Below the pieces are notes generated by a model. The model was not told the origin of the DNA. It did not search any database and saw nothing but the letters and a program-made list of their open reading frames with translations. The translations under genes and the position numbers were made by a program. A stretch of 43,353 bases of DNA from DATKSS01 sp035468355 (GTDB taxonomy: Bacteria > Chloroflexota > Dormibacteria > Dormibacterales > Dormibacteraceae): the NCBI GenBank assembly GCA_035468355.1, contig DATITA010000111.1:1-43353 (forward strand). The letters run 5' to 3'. Positions 1 to 6,104 of the stretch are shown here, piece by piece (within the stretch, counting starts at the first letter, position 1; every line of letters starts with the position of its first letter).

Positions 1-624
1 GATCGGCGCCGCGTCGAGCTCGAGGCGGCGGCCGGCCGGCTGACCAAGGCCCGCGCGACCACGGTGCGCCGGATGCAGAAGGCTGTGGTTGCGGAGCTCG
101 AGGGGCTGAGGCTCGAGGGGGCTCGATTCGAGGTCGAGCTGCGGACGCAGCCCGACCTTGGGCCCGCAGGGGCCGAGATCGCCGAGATGATGTTCTCGGC
201 CAACCCGGGCGAGCCTCTCGCGCCCCTGGCCCGGGTCGCGTCAGGCGGCGAGCTGGCGCGCGTGATGCTGGCGATCAAGACGGTCGGCGCGGACGCGGAC
301 CGCCTTCCCACTCTCGTATTCGACGAGGTCGACGCGGGAATCGGAGGCGAAGCGGCGATCCAGGTCGGGTTGCGGCTCAAGGCTCTGGGATCGCGCCACC
401 AGGTTCTGGTGGTCACGCATTTGGCCCAGATCGCGTCCTTCGCGGATCATCACCTGGTGGTCGAAAAGGCGGCCGGCCCCGACGGGCGCAACGTGGTCAC
501 GGTGCGAGAGCTGAGCGGCGACGACGAGCGCGCCAGGGAGATCGCACGGATGATGAGTGGCGGCGTGACCGTGAAGGCGGTGGCCCGCGCCCACGAGCTG
601 CTCGAGGAGGCCCGCCGCAAGTAG
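1..624 (+). CDS. recN: DNA repair protein RecN, C-terminal part
   Basis: This is the C-terminal end of RecN, an SMC-like ATPase that acts early in double-strand-break repair. The reading frame is open from the first base, so the gene is cut by the window edge and its N-terminal Walker A half is missing. Visible parts are the ABC signature (ASGGELARVML, from about base 238), the Walker B strand LVFDEVDAGIGG (from about base 313) and the D-loop/switch region VLVVTHLAQIASFADHH. The order signature, Walker B, then THLAQI is diagnostic of RecN among SMC-type proteins. The TAG stop is followed immediately by the ATG of the next gene, so the two are probably cotranscribed. Confidence 0.93.
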   Translation, partial: DRRRVELEAAAGRLTKARATTVRRMQKAVVAELEGLRLEGARFEVELRTQPDLGPAGAEIAEMMFSANPGEPLAPLARVASGGELARVMLAIKTVGADADRLPTLVFDEVDAGIGGEAAIQVGLRLKALGSRHQVLVVTHLAQIASFADHHLVVEKAAGPDGRNVVTVRELSGDDERAREIARMMSGGVTVKAVARAHELLEEARRK

Positions 625-1302
625 ATGGCGCGTTCGCGACTGTTCAGCGGACCGCAGGACTCCCGGATCAAGCGCGCCCTGTGCATCGTCGCCCACCCCG
701 ACGACATCGAGTTCTACTGCGCCGGGACCGTGCTGTTGATGGCCGCTCACGGCGCTACCGTGGATTTCGCCCTGGCGACCTCAGGCGACAAGGGGGCGCG
801 CGACGCGACGAAATCGCGCGAGAAGGTCGCAAGGCTGCGCGAGCGCGAGCAGGAGATCGCGGCCGAGGTTCTCGGCGCGCATCGCGTGAGCTTCCTGCGC
901 CATCCGGACGCCGAGCTGGTCGAAAGCCTCGAGCTGCGCGAGGAGCTCGTGCGCGAGATTCGCATCACCAAACCGGACGTCCTGATGACCTTCGATCCCA
1001 ACGTTCGCTATCGCTATCACCCCGACCACAGGGTCGTCGGCCGTGTCGCGCTCGACGCAGCCTGGCCGAGCGCGCGCGATCCGCTGACGTTTCCGAAAGC
1101 CGGCGCGCCTCACGAGACGGCGGAGGCGTGGTGCTTCGGTGGCGAGGCGGCGGACCTCGAGGTGGACATCGGCGAGGTGATCGGTAAGAAGATCGCGGCC
1201 CGCCTCGCGCACGCTAGCCAGACGCCCAACCCCGCCGCCCTGGCCCGGCGATGGAGCGCCATGGCCCGGGTGGAGAAATTCCACCGGGTGAACCTGCGAT
1301 AG
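625..1302 (+). CDS. PIG-L (LmbE-like) family deacetylase
   Basis: A 225-residue member of the PIG-L/LmbE zinc-dependent N-acetylglucosamine deacetylase family. The zinc-site motif AHPDD is at residues 23-27, with the glycine-rich strand CAGTVLLMAAHG after it and the second metal-site motif YHPDHR at 131-136. Relatives remove acetyl groups from GlcNAc-type conjugates, for example in mycothiol or bacillithiol synthesis. Nothing here fixes the substrate, so no gene symbol is given. The ATG directly abuts the recN stop. There is no signal peptide, so the protein should be cytosolic. Confidence 0.85.
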   Translation: MARSRLFSGPQDSRIKRALCIVAHPDDIEFYCAGTVLLMAAHGATVDFALATSGDKGARDATKSREKVARLREREQEIAAEVLGAHRVSFLRHPDAELVESLELREELVREIRITKPDVLMTFDPNVRYRYHPDHRVVGRVALDAAWPSARDPLTFPKAGAPHETAEAWCFGGEAADLEVDIGEVIGKKIAARLAHASQTPNPAALARRWSAMARVEKFHRVNLR

Positions 1303-1313
1303 CCTTACCCGTC

Positions 1314-2033
1314 GTGGACGTCGGCCCGAGACTCGACGTGAAGACCCCGGTGTTCGAAGGGCCTCTCGAGCTTCTTCTCGCTCTCGTCGAGCGTGAGGAG
1401 CTTGACATCTTCCAGGTCTCACTGGCCAACGTGACCGACGCCTACCTGGCCGAGATCGCGTCGCGCGAGATCGCCAACCCGCAGGAGATGGCCGAGTTCC
1501 TCTGGATGGCCGCGCGCCTTCTGCTGATCAAGTCCATCCGCCTCCTGCCGGGTGAGCCGCCGACCGATGAGGAGACCGACCTTCTGGGCTGGGAGGAGGA
1601 GGTCCGGCAGCGCCTGGAGGAGTACCGCGTGTACAAGCAGATGGCGGGCGAGCTCATGGAGCGGGCACAGCAGGAGACCTTTTCCTTTCCGCCCCCCGCA
1701 CGTCCCGTCGAAGCAGGCGGACAGGAGGAGCCGCTCGAGGTCGGGCTCCTCGTGGTCGCGTTCAACAGCGTGCTCGCGCGCATCCCTCCGCGGCCGCTGG
1801 TTGTCACCGGGCGCACGTGGACGCTGGAGGAGAAGCTCGAGCTCATCAGCGCGCGAGTGCGCAAGGGCCCCATCGAGCTGGTGGAGCTGATCCTCGAGTC
1901 GGAGGACCGGCTGGAGGCCGTGGTCACGTTCGTCGCGGTGCTCGAGCTCTTGCGCCGGTCGCTGATCAGAGTGCGCCAGAAGGAGCGATTCGGGCCCATC
2001 CACGTCGAGCTAAGGGAGCCCGCCGATGACTGA
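1314..2033 (+). CDS. scpA: Segregation and condensation protein ScpA
   Basis: ScpA is the kleisin that bridges the SMC dimer in the bacterial condensin complex with ScpB. The N-terminal kleisin motif VFEGPLELLLALVEREELDI lies near residues 12-31 and the C-terminal winged-helix segment ends in RFGPIHVELR. The start is uncertain: GTG at 1314 is used here, giving 239 residues, while GTG at 1338 would begin directly at MKTPVFEGP, a common family start. An ATG at 1251 inside the upstream gene is less likely because it adds an unrelated tail. The stop overlaps the scpB start by 8 bases, so the pair is translationally coupled. Confidence 0.9.
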   Translation: MDVGPRLDVKTPVFEGPLELLLALVEREELDIFQVSLANVTDAYLAEIASREIANPQEMAEFLWMAARLLLIKSIRLLPGEPPTDEETDLLGWEEEVRQRLEEYRVYKQMAGELMERAQQETFSFPPPARPVEAGGQEEPLEVGLLVVAFNSVLARIPPRPLVVTGRTWTLEEKLELISARVRKGPIELVELILESEDRLEAVVTFVAVLELLRRSLIRVRQKERFGPIHVELREPADD

Positions 2034-2556
2034 GAGGGGTGCGCTCGCATCGGCGGTCGAGGCGATCCTGTTCAGCTCCAACCGGCCTCTGAAGCTGCGC
2101 GAGTTGCAGCAGGCGACCGACACCGACAAGACCGGGTTGGAGCGGGCGCTGGAAGAGCTGCGCCAGAGCCTCGAGGGACGTGGGGTGATGTTGATGCGCC
2201 ACCACGACGAGATCCATCTCGCCACGCGCCCAGAGTTCGCGAGCGCGGTCAGGCGGGCCCTTCGCCCCGAGGTTTCCGGCCGCCTCTCGGCCGCCGCATA
2301 TGAGACCCTCGCGATCGTGGCGTACCAGCAGCCCGTCCCGCGCTCCCGCATCGAAGAGGTCCGTGGGGTCAATTGCGAGAGCGTCCTGAACAACCTCGAG
2401 CTCCGCGACCTGATCACCGAGGTGGGGCGGGGCAGCGGGCCGGGTCAACCGAAGCTATACGGCACCACGATGCGCTTTCTCCAGGTCCTGGGCCTCGAGT
2501 CGCTCGATCACCTGCCCACGCCGAGGGTCGAAGGCATGGTGGCGGAAAATCAGTGA
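2026..2556 (+). CDS. scpB: Segregation and condensation protein ScpB
   Basis: ScpB, 176 residues, forms the dimer that binds ScpA in the SMC-ScpAB condensin. It starts at ATG 2026, overlapping the end of scpA. Recognisable family segments are AVEAILFSSNRPLKLRELQQ near the N-terminus and the conserved ETLAIVAYQQPVPRSRIEEV stretch with GRGSGPGQPKLYGTT in the second winged helix. The length is typical. Its TGA stop overlaps the probable start region of the following pseudouridine synthase. Confidence 0.93.
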   Translation: MTERGALASAVEAILFSSNRPLKLRELQQATDTDKTGLERALEELRQSLEGRGVMLMRHHDEIHLATRPEFASAVRRALRPEVSGRLSAAAYETLAIVAYQQPVPRSRIEEVRGVNCESVLNNLELRDLITEVGRGSGPGQPKLYGTTMRFLQVLGLESLDHLPTPRVEGMVAENQ

Positions 2557-3322
2557 CCGTGCCCCGGTCGAAGAGCGTCTGAACCGATTCCTGGCGCGGG
2601 CTGGGGTGGCGAGCCGTCGCGCCGCGGACGAGCTGATCGCGTCAGGGGCGGTCCAGGTCAACGGCCAGCGGCCGCCGCCATCCGGGATGATGGTCGACCC
2701 CGACCGGGATCGTGTCACCGTCGAAGGACGCGCCGTACGTCCGGTCACCCGCCATCGCTACCTGATGCTGAACAAACCGCTGGGGGTCATCACCACAGCA
2801 AGGGACGAGTCGGCGCGCACGACCGTCCTCGACGTGGTGGGGGACGACGGGAGGCTCGGACACCGGCTGTTTCCGGTGGGGCGGCTCGACGCCGACAGCA
2901 CCGGCCTGCTCCTGCTGACCGACGACGGCGACCTTTCATACCGCCTGACGCACCCGCGCTACAAAGTGGCGAAGGAATACCGGGCCGTGGTCACGGGCAC
3001 GCCCACTTCAGCGGACCTGGAGGCGCTGCGGCGCGGCGTCAAGCTCGACGATGGCATGACCGCTCCGGTCGAGGTCGAGATCGTGCGCGTCACGCCTGGC
3101 AGCCGAGACTCGGGCCATGCGGAGCTGCGCGTCGTGATTCGCGAGGGTCGCCACAGGCAGGTCCGGCGGATGTTGCTGGCCGTTGGCCACGGTGTCGAGT
3201 CATTGAGTCGTGTCGCATTCGGTCCGTTGAAGCTCGGCCGCCTCAAGACCGGCGGATGGCGGGTGCTGGGCGACCTCGAGGTGGAAGCGCTGCGTCGATC
3301 AGTCGGGTTCGACGCCAAGTGA
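2549..3322 (+). CDS. rluB: rRNA pseudouridine synthase of the RsuA/RluB family, unusual start
   Basis: An N-terminal S4 RNA-binding domain (LNRFLARAGVASRRAADEL, from base 2579) is followed by the pseudouridine synthase domain with the catalytic GRLDADSTGLLLLT motif (Asp near residue 114). The family modifies 23S or 16S rRNA; RluB (23S) is more likely than RsuA by its place next to scpAB, an inference. The only canonical in-frame start, GTG 2606, would cut into the S4 domain. An ATC at 2549, overlapping the scpB stop, gives the natural N-terminus MSDRAPVEERLNRF and 257 residues. The alternative is a lost base in the C-run 2562-2565, which would join a GTGA-type GTG start at 2553 to the domain. 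Confidence 0.82.
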   Translation: MSDRAPVEERLNRFLARAGVASRRAADELIASGAVQVNGQRPPPSGMMVDPDRDRVTVEGRAVRPVTRHRYLMLNKPLGVITTARDESARTTVLDVVGDDGRLGHRLFPVGRLDADSTGLLLLTDDGDLSYRLTHPRYKVAKEYRAVVTGTPTSADLEALRRGVKLDDGMTAPVEVEIVRVTPGSRDSGHAELRVVIREGRHRQVRRMLLAVGHGVESLSRVAFGPLKLGRLKTGGWRVLGDLEVEALRRSVGFDAK

Positions 3323-3332
3323 TCTCGGCTCG

Positions 3333-3983
3333 ATGATCATCGCCATCGACGGCGGAGTCGCGTCCGGCAAGTCGGCGGTGGGGCGGAGGGTGGCCGAGAA
3401 GCTTGGCCTGCCGTTCGTGGACAGCGGGTTGATGTACCGAGCGGTCACTCGGCTGGCGGCCGAGCGCGGCCTCGACCCGCTTGATGAGAGCGCCATCACC
3501 GCGCTCGCGCAATCCTCGGAGATGCGGGTGGATGGTGGGCACATCTGGGCCAACGGCGTCGACCTGACCGAGGGCATCTACGACGCGCAGTACGCGGACG
3601 CGCTGCCGCTCATTTCGGCCGCGCCCGGTGTCCGCAGCGCGCTAGTCGCGCAGCAGAGGCGGGTGGGCGACCGCGGCGTGTTGATGGCAGGTCGCGACAT
3701 CGGCACCGTCGTGTTCCCAGACGCTGACCACAAGTTCTTCCTGGTGGCGAGCCTCGACGAGAAGGTCCGCCGCCGAACCGCGCAGTATGAGCGCAGGGGA
3801 GAGCGGGTGGACGCGGAGGCGATGCGCAAAGAGGTGGAGGCGCGAGACCGCGTCGATACGGAGCGAACGGTCGCGCCCCTGCGGCCGGCCCCGGACGCGG
3901 TCGTCGTCAACACCGACCACCTCGACCTCGACCAGGTAGTGGACCTCATCGTCGATCGAGTCCGCGCGCGGGCAGGCGCCTGA
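3333..3983 (+). CDS. cmk: Cytidylate kinase
   Basis: Cytidylate (CMP/dCMP) kinase, 216 residues, which phosphorylates CMP with ATP in pyrimidine nucleotide supply. The P-loop GGVASGKS is at residues 7-14. It is followed by the CMP-binding FVDSGLMYRAVT segment and MAGRDIGTVVFPDADHKFFL, the substrate-binding arginine and lid-proximal region. The ATG is 10 bases after the rluB-type gene. The TGA stop shares one base with the ATG of the acyltransferase gene (TGATG). The order scpA-scpB-rluB-cmk-plsC is common in Gram-positive lineages. Confidence 0.95.
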   Translation: MIIAIDGGVASGKSAVGRRVAEKLGLPFVDSGLMYRAVTRLAAERGLDPLDESAITALAQSSEMRVDGGHIWANGVDLTEGIYDAQYADALPLISAAPGVRSALVAQQRRVGDRGVLMAGRDIGTVVFPDADHKFFLVASLDEKVRRRTAQYERRGERVDAEAMRKEVEARDRVDTERTVAPLRPAPDAVVVNTDHLDLDQVVDLIVDRVRARAGA

Positions 3984-4690
3984 TGTACACCCTCCTGAGG
4001 TTCCTCATGCGCGCTGTAGTACGCACATATCTCGTCGGCCTGTTCAGGGTGGCCGGGGCTGAGAACGTGCCGGCGACAGGACCGTTCATCGTGTGCCCCA
4101 ACCACTCGGGGACGCTCGACCCGCCATTGGTGCCGGCGTTCGTGCCCAGGAGCGACAGCTGGAGCATGGCGAAGTCCGAGTACTTCGAGAAGCCCTTGAA
4201 CCGCTGGCTGTTCTCGCGATACCACGCGTTTCCAGTGATCAGGCACTCAGCCGACCGAGCGGCGCTGAAGCGCTCGTTCGACCTGCTCAAGGCCGGCCAC
4301 GTCCTGATCATGTATCCGGAGGGCACTCGCGTCGACACCGGGGTGCTCTCTCAGGCCGAGCCGGGCGCCGGGTTCATTGCGCAAAAGGCGGCATGTCCCG
4401 TCCTTCCGGTGGCCCTCACCGGGACGCCCGAGTGCCTGCCCAAGGGCGCCAGCTGGCCGCATCGCGTGCCGGTGACGGTCACCTTTGGCAAGCCCTTCGT
4501 GGTCCGGCAGCGCCGCCCGAGCGGCGAGAAGGTGTCACACGAGCAGGCTTCGGAAGCGATCATGCTGGCGATTGCGGAGCTCCTGCCGGCCGACCGGCGC
4601 GGCGTCTTCAGCGACCTGCGGTCGCTGCACGAGCGCCTGGATGGAGTGACCGAAGCGATCCAGGCCGGGGCCAGCCCCGGGCCCGTTTAG
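3983..4690 (+). CDS. plsC: 1-acyl-glycerol-3-phosphate acyltransferase (PlsC family)
   Basis: A 235-residue PlsC/LPLAT acyltransferase that would transfer an acyl chain to lysophosphatidic acid at the membrane. Motif I, HSGTLD (H-x4-D), is at residues 41-46; motif III, MYPEGTR, is near residue 113; motif IV, CPVLPVALTGT, follows. The N-terminus (LLRFLMRAVVRTYLVGLF) is hydrophobic and probably membrane-associated. It overlaps the cmk stop by one base, and its TAG stop overlaps the end of the convergent ATPase gene by 4 bases. Confidence 0.88.
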   Translation: MYTLLRFLMRAVVRTYLVGLFRVAGAENVPATGPFIVCPNHSGTLDPPLVPAFVPRSDSWSMAKSEYFEKPLNRWLFSRYHAFPVIRHSADRAALKRSFDLLKAGHVLIMYPEGTRVDTGVLSQAEPGAGFIAQKAACPVLPVALTGTPECLPKGASWPHRVPVTVTFGKPFVVRQRRPSGEKVSHEQASEAIMLAIAELLPADRRGVFSDLRSLHERLDGVTEAIQAGASPGPV

Positions 4691-5997
4691 CCGATCGCGG
4701 GTCGGGCCCAGTCGTCCTCGGTGAGGCTGCCGAGCGCGGGGTTGAAGCAGGCGTCGAAGGCCTCCTTCAGCGTCTGCGGCGTAAGCCGCGGCGGCTCCTG
4801 GCGATAGTTGGCCAGGTCGACCAGCCGCGCGATCAGCGCGCGGGGGTGCGACCCGCGAAGAGGCTTCTTGCCGTACAGGTTGTTGAGCAGGTAGCCGATC
4901 GCCTTCTCGTCGAACTGCACACCCTGGCGGTCGCATTCGTATCGCAGGATTCGACCGAAGGCCTCGGGCGACGGGTTGCCAACCCCGATCTTGTAAGCCA
5001 TGCGTCGAAGGAACGCCTCATCGACCAGCTCGGTCGGTGAGAGGTTGGTCGAAAACACGACCTGGCAGAGGAACGGAAGCTCGATCTTGCGGCCGGACGC
5101 GGAGAGGTCGAGGTAGTCGACCTTCTTTTCCATCGGGACGATGAAACGGTTGAGGAGCCGCATCGGCGGGACCTCCTGTCGCCCGAAGTCGTCGATCACG
5201 AACACCCCGGCGTTCGCCTTCCACTGCAGAGGCGCCTCGTAGTAGCGGTTGGAGGGGTCGTAGGTGAGATCCAACTGCTGCAGCTTGAGCTCGCCTCCCG
5301 CGACCACCACCGGTCGCTCGACCTTGACCAGGCGGCGGTCGATCGGCTGCTCGCCCTCGGCGATCTTGTGGTAGACGGGGTCGATGACCCGGATGATCTC
5401 GTCCCCGACGGCGACGGCGTGAGGGATCTCGATCGGCGCGCCCATCAACAAGGCCATGCGCTCGGTGATCGTGCTCTTCCCGTTGCCTGGCGCACCGAAG
5501 ATGAACAGCGACGCGCGCGACACCATGGCCCCGCCGATCTGGTCGATCACGTGCTGCTCAAGCTCGAGCGTGCCCAGCGCCTTTTTCAGGAGCGCGTCGT
5601 TCACGTTCGCCTTGCCCGTCACCTGGGAGCGGATCAGCCCGAGGTAGTCCTCGAAGTTGATGGGGCAGGGGCCGAGGTAACGGGTCTGCACGGACGACAT
5701 CTCGGCCGCCCGCTGCCGGCCTGCGCCGGAGATGGCGTAGTTCATCTTCACCGGGTAAGGCCTGCCCTCGAGCCCCGCGTCGCTGGAGACGCCGCGCGTG
5801 TCCATGAGCTGGTTCTTCTCGAACTCCTCGATGAGCGGCTCGAAGGTCTCGAAGGGAAGGCCGAGGCGCTGCTCCAGGCCCGCGCCGGTCAGCTGGTCGG
5901 CGAAGGCGAGGGTGCGGAGGAGCAGGCTGGCGACCAGGTCGCGCCTGACATGCAGGTCTTCCAGCCGCTTGGGTGCTTCAATCGTCCCGGTTACCAT
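4687..5997 (-). CDS. AAA+ family ATPase of unknown function with N-terminal winged-helix-like domain
   Basis: I recognise the fold class but not a named family. The ATG at 5997 gives 436 residues; a TTG three codons upstream is possible. Walker A GAPGNGKST is at residues 168-176, Walker B VFVIDDFGRQ near 266-274, sensor-1-like FSTNLSP near 316-322, and a possible arginine finger in AFLRRM near 328-333. Residues 20-100 (LLLRTLAFADQLTG to AISGAGRQRAAEM) look like a winged-helix or DUF-type regulatory domain. The core resembles MoxR-like AAA+ remodelling ATPases. It is the only minus-strand gene between two plus-strand operons, preceded by a TAATAT hexamer 9 nt before the ATG. No partner gene is adjacent. 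Confidence 0.8.
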   Translation of the reverse strand: MVTGTIEAPKRLEDLHVRRDLVASLLLRTLAFADQLTGAGLEQRLGLPFETFEPLIEEFEKNQLMDTRGVSSDAGLEGRPYPVKMNYAISGAGRQRAAEMSSVQTRYLGPCPINFEDYLGLIRSQVTGKANVNDALLKKALGTLELEQHVIDQIGGAMVSRASLFIFGAPGNGKSTITERMALLMGAPIEIPHAVAVGDEIIRVIDPVYHKIAEGEQPIDRRLVKVERPVVVAGGELKLQQLDLTYDPSNRYYEAPLQWKANAGVFVIDDFGRQEVPPMRLLNRFIVPMEKKVDYLDLSASGRKIELPFLCQVVFSTNLSPTELVDEAFLRRMAYKIGVGNPSPEAFGRILRYECDRQGVQFDEKAIGYLLNNLYGKKPLRGSHPRALIARLVDLANYRQEPPRLTPQTLKEAFDACFNPALGSLTEDDWARPAIG

Positions 5998-6006
5998 CGG
6001 GCGCAA

Positions 6007-6012
6007 ATATTA
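6007..6012 (-). promoter_or_regulatory. Candidate -10 element (TAATAT) for the minus-strand AAA+ ATPase
   Basis: The hexamer TAATAT on the minus strand lies within an AT-rich run in otherwise GC-rich DNA and ends 9 nt before ATG 5997. Transcription starting about 7 nt downstream would give a leader of only a few bases. No Shine-Dalgarno is present. No convincing -35 box is seen. Confidence 0.45.
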
Positions 6013-6088
6013 CAGCCGGGGCTCCGATTGGCATCCCACTACTGAGTACATGAGGGTGCCCGGAGGGTCGCCTGGGTGCCTGCATCCG

Positions 6089-6094
6089 TAGAAT
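6089..6094 (+). promoter_or_regulatory. Candidate -10 element (TAGAAT) for the exonuclease-DinG operon
   Basis: TAGAAT ends 10 nt before the GTG start at 6105, with no good Shine-Dalgarno between them. The geometry is that of a leaderless or nearly leaderless transcript. No clear -35 hexamer is found 16-18 nt upstream. Confidence 0.45.
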
Positions 6095-6104
6095 CGCGGG
6101 AACG

